Of a DNA stretch of 39,472 nt, positions 7,958 through 16,067 are shown piece after piece (positions within the stretch are counted from its first letter, which is position 1; each line of letters starts with the position of its first letter). The stretch spans positions 1 to 39,472 of the forward strand of contig CAIMWS010000494.1 in assembly GCA_903845125.1 (NCBI GenBank), given 5' to 3'. Source of the DNA: an uncultured Verrucomicrobiota bacterium (GTDB lineage: Bacteria; Verrucomicrobiota; Verrucomicrobiia; Limisphaerales; UBA1319). The position numbers and the translations under genes were made by a program. A model generated the notes under the pieces. It saw only the letters and a program-made list of their open reading frames with translations, searched no databases and was not told where the DNA came from.

Positions 7958-9481
7958 ATGCAAAACCCGATCCTCCTTTCCCTCGCCGCCGCCTGCCTGG
8001 CCGCCGCCTCCGCCGATGCCGCCGGCCTGAAGCTGAACCTGCGGCGGCAGGTCGAAACCGCCCCGGGCAGCGGCCAGTATGAAACCGTCGAAAAGGCCGC
8101 GGAGTGGGATCCGCGCAAGACGGCCATCATCATCTGCGACATGTGGAACCAACACTGGTGCCAGGGTGCCAGCGCGCGGGTGGCCGAGATGGCGCCCACC
8201 ATGAACCAGGTGCTGCTCGCCGCCCGGCGGCAGGGGATCCTCATCATCCACGCCCCCAGCGACACCCTGAAATTTTACGAGGGCTGGCCCCAGGTGTCCC
8301 GGGTTCTGAATGCCCCCCGGATCGCCCCGCCTTCCGCCTCGAACTGGCAATCGCTGAACCTGGCGAAGGAAGGGCCGCTGCCCATCGACGACTCCGATGG
8401 CGGCTGCGATTGCGAGCCGCACTGCCCGCAGGGCGGTCCCTGGCGCAGCCAGATCGCCACCCTGGAAATCGCCGCCGAGGACGCCATCAGCGATTCCGGC
8501 GCCGCCATCTACAACCTGCTCCAGCAGCGCGGCATTGAGAACCTGATCATCATGGGAGTGCACACGAATATGTGTGTGCTGGGCCGCTCCTTTGCCATCC
8601 GCCAGATGGTGCAATGGGGCAAAAAGGTGGCCCTCATGCGCGACCTCACCGACACCATGTACAACTCCCGCAAAAAACCGTGGGTGAGCCATTTCCGCGG
8701 CACCGACCTCGTGGTGGGCCATATCGAGAAATATTGGTGTCCCACCCTGACCAGCACCGCCCTCACCGGCCAGCCCCCGTTCCGTTTCCAGGCGGATCGC
8801 CGCCCCAAGGTCGTATTCCTGAGCGTGGAAACTGAATACCAATCCAAAACCACCCTCGCCGCTTTTGCCCGCAACGACCTGGCCTTCCATTACGGTTGGA
8901 ACTGCACCTTCCTGCAAAGCGACCGCGCGGACGACCTGCCCGGCCTGGAAGCCCTGAAAGAGGCCGATTTGGCGGTCTTTTTCATGCGCCGCACCACGCT
9001 GCCCCCGGCGCAGCTGAAATTGATCCGCGCGTACCTCGAGGCCGGCAAACCGGTGGTGGCGCTGCGCACCAGCAGCCACGCTTTCCAGAACTGGCTGGCC
9101 TTTGACGGTGAAGTTTTGGGCGGCCATTACGCCGGCCATTTCAACAACCGGGATCCGAAAACACGGGTGTGGGTAATGCCTGAAGCCCAGGGCCACCCCA
9201 TCCTGAAGGGCCTTTCACCCGAGCCATTTCTGGTCTCTTCCTGGCTCTACAAAACCCGGCCTTTGGGCGCGCAAGCCGTGCCTTTGATGCTCGGCCGCGT
9301 GGATAACCAGACCGCCACCGAACCGGTCGCCTGGGTGAACCAGCATCAAGGCGCCCGGGTGTTTTACACCTCCCTGGGCCACCCGGACGATTTTGCCATG
9401 CCCGAGTTCCGCCGGCTGCTGCGCAATGGCATTTTCTGGGCCTTGAGCCTGGAAATCCCGGCCAACGCCGTCACTTTTTGA
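7958..9481 (+). CDS. Exported isochorismatase-family hydrolase fused to a ThuA-like domain
   Basis: A 507-residue protein. A signal peptide (PILLSLAAACLAAASADA) is followed by a cysteine-hydrolase domain of the isochorismatase/nicotinamidase superfamily at about residues 45-265: the Asp of IIICDMWNQHW and the catalytic Cys of GVHTNMCVLGRS are visible. From about residue 275 to the end the protein is ThuA-like, a flavodoxin/glutamine-amidotransferase-like fold: KVVFLSVETEY, ADLAVFFMRRTTLP, GKPVVALRTSSHAF, GHYAGHFNN, GHPILKGL and VFYTSLGHPDDF. ThuA-like domains are frequent in PVC carbohydrate clusters, but their reaction is mostly unknown. It follows the pilin-like gene by 16 bp and overlaps the converging AsmA-like gene by 11 bp. 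Confidence 0.9.
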   Translation: MQNPILLSLAAACLAAASADAAGLKLNLRRQVETAPGSGQYETVEKAAEWDPRKTAIIICDMWNQHWCQGASARVAEMAPTMNQVLLAARRQGILIIHAPSDTLKFYEGWPQVSRVLNAPRIAPPSASNWQSLNLAKEGPLPIDDSDGGCDCEPHCPQGGPWRSQIATLEIAAEDAISDSGAAIYNLLQQRGIENLIIMGVHTNMCVLGRSFAIRQMVQWGKKVALMRDLTDTMYNSRKKPWVSHFRGTDLVVGHIEKYWCPTLTSTALTGQPPFRFQADRRPKVVFLSVETEYQSKTTLAAFARNDLAFHYGWNCTFLQSDRADDLPGLEALKEADLAVFFMRRTTLPPAQLKLIRAYLEAGKPVVALRTSSHAFQNWLAFDGEVLGGHYAGHFNNRDPKTRVWVMPEAQGHPILKGLSPEPFLVSSWLYKTRPLGAQAVPLMLGRVDNQTATEPVAWVNQHQGARVFYTSLGHPDDFAMPEFRRLLRNGIFWALSLEIPANAVTF

Positions 9482-10214
9482 ACAAGTCGCCCAGGCCTTT
9501 GGTGGCATTCTGCAGGTTTTTTTGCGCGTCCTGGCCGAGGCTTTTGGTGGAGTCCGTCAGCGCGCCGCCCAGCTTGCTGATGGCATCCTTGGCCGCCGCC
9601 GCCGCGCTTTGAGCGATGGTCAGGGTGATTTTCGAGGCGATCTCACCCGGGGTCAGCCCCTCGGATCCCTTGCCCAAATCCTGCAGGTGGATGTCGGGCA
9701 AGGGCACGGTGCCGGTCTTGACGCCCAGCACCGGGATATTCACGCTGAAATTGATCTTCCCCCCGGTGATTGCCAGGTCATCGATCTGGATCTTGCGATT
9801 GGACGGGCCGCTGGGCACATAAGCCATCACGTTTTCCTGGATTTTGGTCAGGTTGACCCCGCCGGCGGTGACTTCATACGTGATCTCCGGATTCTCCACG
9901 GCCAGCGAGCTGATCATCACCCGGTCCGACATCAAGGAAAACGGCTTCACCGCCATGCTTAACGTGCCGATTTTGATGGCTGAATCCGTCTTGAAGCCCT
10001 CCGGATTGCCGATGGTCAAGGCCGAGATTTTGGCGTTGCCCCCGAAGGGGTTCACCCGGGTGCCACCCACTTGGAAGTTGACCTTGGTGATCTGGCTCCC
10101 CCCGGCCACCAAGCCTTTCTTGACGATCCCGTTAAACAACATCGCCAAACCCACCACGGCCAACACCGCCAGCACCACCGTCACCACCACCAAACGAATA
10201 ATCAGTTTTTTCAT
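9471..10214 (-). CDS. AsmA-like single-pass membrane protein
   Basis: A 247-residue protein with an N-terminal membrane anchor (KKLIIRLVVVTVVLAVLAVV, residues 2-21) and a periplasmic part rich in beta strands: KVNFQVGGTRVNPFGGNAKI, ALTIGNPEGFKT, MISSLAVENPEITYE and LAITGGKINFSV. This pattern, strands describing 'properties of' a lipid-facing sheet, resembles the N-terminal repeat of AsmA/DUF748-type proteins, though the protein is much shorter than AsmA. The C-terminus is alanine-rich and probably helical. It starts 15 bp after the upstream pcm stop on the same strand, so the two are likely co-transcribed. Function unknown; family assignment is by fold-like appearance. Confidence 0.65.
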   Translation of the reverse strand: MKKLIIRLVVVTVVLAVLAVVGLAMLFNGIVKKGLVAGGSQITKVNFQVGGTRVNPFGGNAKISALTIGNPEGFKTDSAIKIGTLSMAVKPFSLMSDRVMISSLAVENPEITYEVTAGGVNLTKIQENVMAYVPSGPSNRKIQIDDLAITGGKINFSVNIPVLGVKTGTVPLPDIHLQDLGKGSEGLTPGEIASKITLTIAQSAAAAAKDAISKLGGALTDSTKSLGQDAQKNLQNATKGLGDLFKK

Positions 10215-10229
10215 AGTTAGACCGTTATT

Positions 10230-10952
10230 TTAGCGTTGATTTGTAATTTTGCCAGTCATCGGCACGAAACGGACGGCCAAAACGGCCTTTTTCTCCAAGG
10301 CTTCCCCCCGTTTTTCCATCAAGTAAAGCGTCTGGTCGTGCATTTCCCCCACCGGGATCACCATCCGCCCCCCTTCCTTGAGCTGCTCCACCAGCGCGCG
10401 CGGGACCTTTTCCGGGGCGCAGGTGACCATAATGCTGTCAAATGGCGCCTTTTCCGGCCACCCGCCGTAACCATCCCCGGAACGCACCTGGACATTGGTA
10501 TACCCCAACCGTTGCAAGGTGGCGCTTGCTTGCCGGGCCAGTTCATCCACAATTTCGATGGAATAGACCTCCGCCACCAATCCGGCCAGCACCGCCGCCT
10601 GGTATCCCGATCCCGTCCCGATCTCCAGCACCTTGTCGCCCGGCTTCGGTTTCAGCTGCTCGGTCATAAAGGCCACGATGAATGGCTGGGAAATGGTCTG
10701 GTTATGGCCGATCGGCAGGGGGTGATCATCATAGGCTTCATCCCGGCGCCCGGCGGGCACAAACTCATGCCGGGGCACCTCCCGCATGGCGGCTACCACC
10801 CGGGCATCCTGGATATTGCGTCCGGGCGCGGTGATCTGCTCGTCCACCATGCGCTGGCGCGCTTTGGCAAACACATCGCCCGCCGCTTCCACATTAGCTT
10901 CCCAGGTCACCATCAGTAAAACCGCCATCAACCGTGTAACTTGAAGGCTCAT
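10230..10952 (-). CDS. pcm: Protein-L-isoaspartate O-methyltransferase, apparently exported
   Basis: A 240-residue enzyme that uses S-adenosylmethionine to methylate L-isoaspartyl residues so that damaged proteins can be repaired. Family motifs are clear: RQRMVDEQITAPGRNIQDARV, PRHEFVP, YDDHPLPIGHNQTISQPFIV, the SAM-binding VLEIGTGSGYQAAVLA, and the C-terminal GGRMVIPVG. Before these is a hydrophobic leader (RLMAVLLMVTWEANVEA, residues 7-23) that looks like a signal peptide, absent from E. coli Pcm, so it may act in the periplasm. How SAM would reach it there is unclear. The start at 10952 gives this leader; a later start would remove it, but there is no in-frame ATG before Met35 of RMVDEQ, which lies inside the conserved domain. 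Confidence 0.93.
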   Translation of the reverse strand: MSLQVTRLMAVLLMVTWEANVEAAGDVFAKARQRMVDEQITAPGRNIQDARVVAAMREVPRHEFVPAGRRDEAYDDHPLPIGHNQTISQPFIVAFMTEQLKPKPGDKVLEIGTGSGYQAAVLAGLVAEVYSIEIVDELARQASATLQRLGYTNVQVRSGDGYGGWPEKAPFDSIMVTCAPEKVPRALVEQLKEGGRMVIPVGEMHDQTLYLMEKRGEALEKKAVLAVRFVPMTGKITNQR

Positions 10953-11308
10953 TGACCAATATACTCCCCGGCCCGGCCCGGCTCGAGGAAAAAGAAGCCC
11001 CCCGGCCCGGTTTTATTCCCAGCCCCCATTTCAAAATGCCATCCCGCCGCACCGGAGCTCGGACCGCTGGTGAGCCGCGATCGGCCAGGAATTCCCCACG
11101 AATCCAGCGGGCAAAAAGGTTCACCAACCCGCCCATCTACCCCCGGTTTAACCACCAACCCGCCCATCAGGACCCCGTGCGCCTCCCACTTCAGACTGAT
11201 CCACCACAGACAACGGCCGGTTGCCACCCAATTCCACATCCGGGGTTTTTACCCCGCCCGCTTTGGCCTGGGGAATTCCCTCGAATAGGAATCAGCCCGG
11301 CGGGGGAA
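10953..11308. other. 356-bp intergenic region
   Basis: Pyrimidine-rich DNA between pcm and the GH99-like gene, both read leftward. No gene, terminator with a T-run or repeat was seen. It should hold the pcm promoter, but no good -35/-10 pair could be chosen. Confidence 0.4.
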
Positions 11309-13126
11309 TCACTTCGTTTGGAACCTGAATTTGAACCGGCCTTCGGGAGCGACATCGCCGCTGAGGTAGAAATCCATGACGTCGCCGGGCGCCTGGAGAT
11401 TGTCGGCCCACTTGAAATCAAAAGCCGTTTTTTCCGGCAGGCCGAGGGCCGCTTTGGGGATGGCCAGATGGAGTTCGTTGCCTTTGAAGGCGCATTCCAG
11501 CCGGCGGATTTTGGTCCATTTCCATCCCCCGGCATTTTTCTCGAGCCAGGCTGTCCCCTCCCGGTCTGCATCGTGGCTGACCATCCAATCAAAGCCTTCC
11601 CAGCCCGTGGCCGGATTTTGGTCGGTATCGAGGAAAAGCCACATCCAGCGTCCGCCTTCCGGGCCGGACAGCGGCTCCCGGGTGCGGGCATAAAAGAAAA
11701 GCTGTTCCTGGTCGCGGGCCACTTTCATCAGCGCCAGGTCGTTGCGGCCGGAATCATTGCGGTAGCGCAAGCCGGCGGCCCCGTTGAAATCGCGGGGCGA
11801 GGTTTCGGCCACGTGGTCCCGGAACTCCGGTTGAACGTCACCCCATGGAGCGAAGTCCTGGTTGATGCGGATGGTTTTGGCGGGGGAAGCCACGGGCAAG
11901 GCCGGGGCGCCTTTGAACCGACGCACATTGGCGATCAATTGCCAGTAATAGTGATCGGCGTGGCCGCCCTTCATCGGTTCGATATCCCGGCTGTACTCCT
12001 CGCTGAATTGATCCACAAAAACAATGGGGCCGCCCGGCTCGCCCCAGCGACCGGCGATCCATTCGTTCCAGCCGGTGACCATGGCAAAGGGGGGCTTCAG
12101 TTCAAACACCCGCTGCCACTGCTCCTGGAAGTTATAGCCCTGGTTGATCGCCCCGGGGGCGGATTCCATGCGGCCCTGGTGGAAGCTGCGCCCGCGGGCA
12201 TCCAGGTTGCTCATATTGGTGACCTTGCCATCCTTCCGGCGCAGGTTCTGCGCCACCGACACATTGACCTGTTCCGGCTGGCTGGGATCGTCGGTGAACC
12301 CGTAAGGCTGCGGGTAAGTCGCCTCCCAATGCCAGGCATTGGCGGTGTTCACCAAAGTGAAGGGCCAATGGGCCCGGCGCAGCGAAAAAAACTGCCTCAG
12401 TTCCGGGCTGGCCTGGGCCGGATCGCAGATCATCAGGGGCTTGCCCCGCCAGTGGAACCAGAGCTCGCGGTATTTCCCCGGCCGGTAAAGATCCTGGTAG
12501 ATCTTCTCCGCGGTGGCGCCCGCCTGGGTGTTCACCATGAACACGATTTGGGGCGTGCGCCCTCCCTCCTGCCGCACCTGGCGGAAAACCTCGCACAGCT
12601 TGAGGTAAACCTCGGGATAGGTCTGCGCATTGGTGGTGTCGAAAATCAAAGTGTCCACCCCCGCGTCGGCGAGCAGCATGGCGTGCCGCCGCAAGATCCA
12701 AGGATCCTGGCTTAAATAGTAACCGTAAAGCGGCTCGCCCCAAAAATGATACATGCCGCGCGCCCCCCAGAGCGGGGAGTCCGGCTTTTTCAAGGCCTCC
12801 GGATCCGCGGCGAGGATCTTGGAAACGTCATAAGGCCCATTCCAGTTGGGGCTTTTTCCCCCCTCGTTATTGAGCCACAAAAAATAAAAGATGCCCACAA
12901 AACGCTCCGGCTGGGAGGGGCCGGCCTCCGCCGCCAGCGGCAGGGATCGGCCCAGGCCATCCGTGGCCGGCCAAGGCAGGCCGGGATTGAACTCCGTCCT
13001 GGCTTCACCAACCTGGGCCAGGGCGGCCGGCGCGAAAGCCGAACTCCAGGCGGTGGCCATCATCAACGCCAGCAACCGCCAACATCCCGCCGGGCGGATT
13101 CGGCCATGGATCGCATATTTTTTCAT
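11309..13126 (-). CDS. Secreted GH99/GH71-like protein with a C-terminal CBM9-like domain
   Basis: A 605-residue protein with a long signal peptide (CWRLLALMMATAWSSAFAPA then ALAQ, residues 15-38). Residues about 70-400 resemble the GH99/GH71-like TIM-barrel group found in many PVC hypothetical proteins: RFVGIFYFLW, GMYHFWGEPLYGYY, LADAGVDTLIFDTTNA, VFMVNTQAGATAEK, MICDPAQ and FAMVTGWNEWIAGRWG. The C-terminal 180 residues (WMWLFLDTDQNPATGWEGFD, LHLAIPKAALGL, FDFKWADN, DVMDFYLSGD) look like a CBM9/DOMON-type carbohydrate-binding sandwich. Start at 13126 was chosen for the signal peptide over longer in-frame options. Substrate is unknown; alpha-mannan-type activity is known for GH99 but cannot be assumed. 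It is alone on its strand, diverging from the thioesterase gene. Confidence 0.75.
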   Translation of the reverse strand: MKKYAIHGRIRPAGCWRLLALMMATAWSSAFAPAALAQVGEARTEFNPGLPWPATDGLGRSLPLAAEAGPSQPERFVGIFYFLWLNNEGGKSPNWNGPYDVSKILAADPEALKKPDSPLWGARGMYHFWGEPLYGYYLSQDPWILRRHAMLLADAGVDTLIFDTTNAQTYPEVYLKLCEVFRQVRQEGGRTPQIVFMVNTQAGATAEKIYQDLYRPGKYRELWFHWRGKPLMICDPAQASPELRQFFSLRRAHWPFTLVNTANAWHWEATYPQPYGFTDDPSQPEQVNVSVAQNLRRKDGKVTNMSNLDARGRSFHQGRMESAPGAINQGYNFQEQWQRVFELKPPFAMVTGWNEWIAGRWGEPGGPIVFVDQFSEEYSRDIEPMKGGHADHYYWQLIANVRRFKGAPALPVASPAKTIRINQDFAPWGDVQPEFRDHVAETSPRDFNGAAGLRYRNDSGRNDLALMKVARDQEQLFFYARTREPLSGPEGGRWMWLFLDTDQNPATGWEGFDWMVSHDADREGTAWLEKNAGGWKWTKIRRLECAFKGNELHLAIPKAALGLPEKTAFDFKWADNLQAPGDVMDFYLSGDVAPEGRFKFRFQTK

Positions 13127-13354
13127 AGGTATTGTTCTCCCACAGATTGCCACCTGCCTGGCCCAATCCCCCGGGTTCCCGTCCCCCACCCCCAGCCCGG
13201 CCAACCGGGCCAGCCAAAGCGTCCGGCACTGGGAAGGCAGTCTCAATGGCCCCCGGATTCTGGTCAAGGTTTTCCACCCGCCGGCGGGCCCGGCCACTTT
13301 TTTACCTGGCATCGTTGATGCCCGCCCCAAGACGGCCGGCAAAACCGAAATGAA

Positions 13355-13383
13355 TTGAAAACGGGTGGGATGAGCTTTAGTAA
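13355..13383 (+). promoter_or_regulatory. Possible promoter of the thioesterase gene
   Basis: TTGAAA (13355-13360) and TAGTAA (13378-13383) with a 17-base spacer lie about 50 bp before the thioesterase start. The match of the -10 is only moderate. Confidence 0.3.
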
Positions 13384-13435
13384 AAAAGATGCACAAAATA
13401 AGTCGGAAGTGATGGTCCCATAAACCTGAAACCCA

Positions 13436-13858
13436 ATGGACGCGATAAAGGAATTTTTCAAGAACGACCGGTTTGCCAGCCACAGCGGAGTGGAATTAAT
13501 CCAGGTGAATCCCGGCCAGGCCACCGCCCGGATGACGATCCAGCAGAGTCATCTGAACGGGTGGAACACCGCCCATGGCGGGGCCATTTTCACCCTGGCG
13601 GATTTTGCGTTTGCGGCGGCGGCGAATTCGCACGGCACTTTGGCGGTGGCGGTAAATGTCAGCATCACCTTCATGAAAGCGGCCCGCTCGGGAACGCTGA
13701 CCGCAGAAGCGAGGGAAATTTCGGCCAATCCCAAGCTCGCCAGCTACACGGTGGAAGTGCGGGACGAACAGCAGGACCTGGTGGCCGTGTTCCAGGGGTT
13801 GGCCTACCGGAAAAAGGAGGTCCTGCCGCTGAAAAATCAAACCACCGCCCGGGATTAA
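13436..13858 (+). CDS. PaaI-family hotdog thioesterase
   Basis: A 140-residue single-domain hotdog protein. The family signature NTAHGGAIFTLADFAFAAAA holds the HGG and the catalytic-type Asp, and VNVSITFMKAARSGTLTAEA gives the second strand pair of PaaI/YbgC-like thioesterases. Such enzymes hydrolyse acyl-CoA thioesters, in PaaI's case phenylacetyl-CoA-type compounds. Nothing in the context points to phenylacetate breakdown, so the substrate is open; it could be a housekeeping acyl-CoA thioesterase. The gene converges on the next one with a 37-bp gap. Confidence 0.88.
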   Translation: MDAIKEFFKNDRFASHSGVELIQVNPGQATARMTIQQSHLNGWNTAHGGAIFTLADFAFAAAANSHGTLAVAVNVSITFMKAARSGTLTAEAREISANPKLASYTVEVRDEQQDLVAVFQGLAYRKKEVLPLKNQTTARD

Positions 13859-13895
13859 GCCAGGCCAGTGGCACGGTGATCGCCGGGGCCGATGG

Positions 13896-14537
13896 TCAGA
13901 TAGTCCGCCGCAAGGCCAGGATGCTCATGGGGATCATGAAGGCTTCCAGGCGGATACGCTCGTCCAAGGACAATTCCTGGAGCGGAAACCGCCCGAATAT
14001 TTGCGCCACCCCTTCAACCATGCGTTTGAAGATCATGGGCCGGATGACAATGGGGGAACCGGCCGTCATGGCAAAATTGGGCAGGAAATAGATCCGGGTC
14101 GCGAAAACGGAACCCGCCGGAGCCGCCAATTGGTCCAGCAGGCGATCCGCCAGGAAAAACCCGTCGTTGAACAGGATGTCCCGCACGTTCATGCCGAGGT
14201 TGGGGACAATGCTGTCGACGCTGATCAGGCTGTAGCGGGATTGCACCGCCGCGCCGAGCACCGCCACCTCCTGGGCGCCCAGGTCGGGCGGTGGCGATTG
14301 CCGGGCATTTTCGCAAATGGTGTGCCCATCCTGGCGCCGGCTATGCAAGGCAAAATCGATCAAGACCGGCAGCTCGGCTTCGTCGGCAAGCGAGATGCGT
14401 CCTTTTTCCCAGAGCCCCAGTTCCTTGGCGCAGCGTTCCACTGTTTTTTTGTGGAGGTTTTTCAGCAAAGCCCGCTTTAAATTCTCACGGGCATGCTGAA
14501 AAGCCTGGTAGCGCTCGATATCGTTTTTGAATTCCAT
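13896..14537 (-). CDS. Unrecognised protein of 213 residues
   Basis: No family recognised. The protein starts with a charged, probably helical region (EFKNDIERYQAFQHARENLK, residues 2-21), followed by a segment with a KKTVERCAKELGLWEKGRI motif and a mid-protein VLIDFALHS. The C-terminal half contains SRYSLISVDSIVPNLGMNVRD and VFATRIYFLPNFAMTAGSP. It has no signal peptide and no clear membrane helix, so it is probably cytoplasmic. Codon usage and length support a real gene. The terminator of the fucosidase transcript lies just upstream, so it needs its own promoter. A SecC-like or RNA-polymerase-associated role cannot be supported. Confidence 0.7.
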   Translation of the reverse strand: MEFKNDIERYQAFQHARENLKRALLKNLHKKTVERCAKELGLWEKGRISLADEAELPVLIDFALHSRRQDGHTICENARQSPPPDLGAQEVAVLGAAVQSRYSLISVDSIVPNLGMNVRDILFNDGFFLADRLLDQLAAPAGSVFATRIYFLPNFAMTAGSPIVIRPMIFKRMVEGVAQIFGRFPLQELSLDERIRLEAFMIPMSILALRRTI

Positions 14538-14573
14538 AACCCTAAGTCCGTAATTTTATCTTCACTTTGGCCG

Positions 14574-14594
14574 AAAAAGGCAAGCCAATTTGCC
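14574..14594 (-). terminator. Probable intrinsic terminator of the fucosidase gene
   Basis: Read on the minus strand, GGCAA-ATTGGC-TTGCC is followed directly by TTTTT, 44 bp after the fucosidase stop. The stem is short (5 bp), so confidence is moderate. Confidence 0.5.
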
Positions 14595-14637
14595 AGCCGG
14601 CCGGGGCCTGCGCAAAAGCGGGGGCAGGTGCCACAGC

Positions 14638-15957
14638 TTACTTGACCTCCACGGGCGCCAGGCTGTCCACCGGCACATCGAGTTTGAGGGCCAGAATGGT
14701 GTCGGTAACCTGGCGGTTCGAGGGTGGAACGGTGATGGATATCCCAGTCGGGCTTTGCGTCACCGTAGCGGTTCCGCCAGTCAGCAGCTTGTGGCTGACA
14801 ATCCGGCCTTTGATGGGCGGCAACTCCAGTTTGCCCCCTTTAAGATCGAACAGGTGGATATAGAGGGTTCGGCCATTGAACGTGCTGGCGCCCCAGGTTC
14901 CGGGCTTGAAGGGGCCCCCGCGCGTCCCGTAAATGGTGACCCCATACTTTTTCAGCCAGGCCCCCATCTCCCGCAAGCGCTCGACCTGCCTCGGCTCAAT
15001 CCGGCCATCGGGCATCGGCCCCACGTTGAACAACAGATTGCCATCCCCCCCGGCACACTGGATCAGCGTGCGCAGGCACTGGGTGGCGGACTTCATTTTA
15101 TCGTTGGGCTTCCAGGCCCACTGTTCGCACATGGTGATGCACGATTCCCAGGGGCGGTCATTCTGGAACTTGCCCACCCGCTGCTCGGGAGTGTCAAAAT
15201 CGGCCGCCAGCGCCCCGGTTTTGGTAGTGCCAGCCATATCCTCCCGCCCCTTGCCCACGCGGTTGTTGATGAGCGCCTTGGGATCCAGCTGCCGCACATG
15301 CTGGAACAAATCACGCGCCCGCTCGTTATTCCAGGGGGCCTCCCATTCCCCGTCGAACCAGTAAATCCCGATCGGGCCATATTTCCGGTGGAGCTCAGCC
15401 AGCTGGTTCTTGAGATAAAGATTGTAGTGGTCCATGTTGGCGTTGGGCTTTTTGCCCCGCCCCCCGGGGCTGTCCAAGGGGTAATCCGGGTGATACCAGT
15501 CCAGAATGGAATGATAAAGGCAGAACCGGATACCCTCGTGCCGGCAGGCAGCGGAAAGCTCCTTGATGACATCCCGCCCGAAGGGGGTGTGCATGATGTT
15601 GTAATCGGTATAAGCCGTATCCCAGAGGCAAAAGCCATCGTGATGCTTGGAGGTCAGCACCAAATATTTCATGCCGGCTTCCTTGGCGGTGCGCGCCCAC
15701 TCCCGGGCATTGAAATTGGTGGGATTAAACCGCCGGTAAAGTTCGTCGTATTCCCGGGCCGGAACCTGCTCTCCCCGGGACCAGCCAATTTCAGTCCCGC
15801 GCAGGCTTACCGGACCCCAGTGGATGAACAGGCCAAAGCGGGCGTCGGTCCACCATTTAATGCGGGCGGACTGCGCCGGGGTATTTTCGGCCCGGACTCC
15901 CGCGGTGAGGAGCGCCAGGCATGCGGTCAGACAAGGAACCAGGGATGCAGGTGTCAT
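14638..15957 (-). CDS. Alpha-L-fucosidase, GH29, secreted
   Basis: A 439-residue glycosidase that releases L-fucose from oligosaccharides or polysaccharides. A signal peptide (LVPCLTACLALLTAGVRA) is followed by the GH29 TIM barrel: WWTDARFGLFIHWGP, EWARTAKEAGMKYLVLTSKH, HDGFCLWDT, GIRFCLYHSILDW and the strand IGIYWFDGEWE, whose Asp (about residue 202) is the expected catalytic nucleophile. GGDGNLLFNVGPMPDGRI is another conserved GH29 block. The C-terminal beta domain is present, so the protein is complete. It lies just downstream of the microcompartment operon on the same strand, beyond a terminator, and would supply L-fucose to that pathway; this link is inferred from position. The acid/base residue was not assigned. 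Confidence 0.95.
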   Translation of the reverse strand: MTPASLVPCLTACLALLTAGVRAENTPAQSARIKWWTDARFGLFIHWGPVSLRGTEIGWSRGEQVPAREYDELYRRFNPTNFNAREWARTAKEAGMKYLVLTSKHHDGFCLWDTAYTDYNIMHTPFGRDVIKELSAACRHEGIRFCLYHSILDWYHPDYPLDSPGGRGKKPNANMDHYNLYLKNQLAELHRKYGPIGIYWFDGEWEAPWNNERARDLFQHVRQLDPKALINNRVGKGREDMAGTTKTGALAADFDTPEQRVGKFQNDRPWESCITMCEQWAWKPNDKMKSATQCLRTLIQCAGGDGNLLFNVGPMPDGRIEPRQVERLREMGAWLKKYGVTIYGTRGGPFKPGTWGASTFNGRTLYIHLFDLKGGKLELPPIKGRIVSHKLLTGGTATVTQSPTGISITVPPSNRQVTDTILALKLDVPVDSLAPVEVK

Positions 15958-15963
15958 GGCTTG

Positions 15964-15992
15964 TTAATAATAACTCAAAGTGGATGTGACAA
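15964..15992 (-). promoter_or_regulatory. Likely fucosidase promoter, possibly giving a leaderless mRNA
   Basis: On the minus strand TTGTCA (15992-15987) and TATTAA (15969-15964) have a 17-base spacer. The -10 ends only 6 bases before the ATG at 15957, so transcription would begin at or near the A of the start codon. No Shine-Dalgarno sequence is present, which agrees. Confidence 0.5.
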
Positions 15993-15996
15993 CCAC

Positions 15997-16026
15997 AAAA
16001 AGCCGGCTGGCGCGACGGCGCGCCGG
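15997..16026 (-). terminator. Terminator of the microcompartment operon
   Basis: On the minus strand a GC-rich hairpin (outer arms CCGGC / GCCGG, inner GCG / CGC) is followed by CTTTTTG, 42 bp after the last gene of the operon. It separates the shell operon from the fucosidase gene. Confidence 0.6.
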
Positions 16027-16067
16027 GAGGGGAATCTCCAGCGCCGCGGTGAAAGCGGCAGAGGGTG

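Noticed and set aside
10952..12715. Long plus-strand frame of 587 codons opposite the GH99-like gene
   Set aside because: GC-rich antisense shadow; its residues lack any family motif, whereas the minus strand encodes a signal peptide and conserved blocks.
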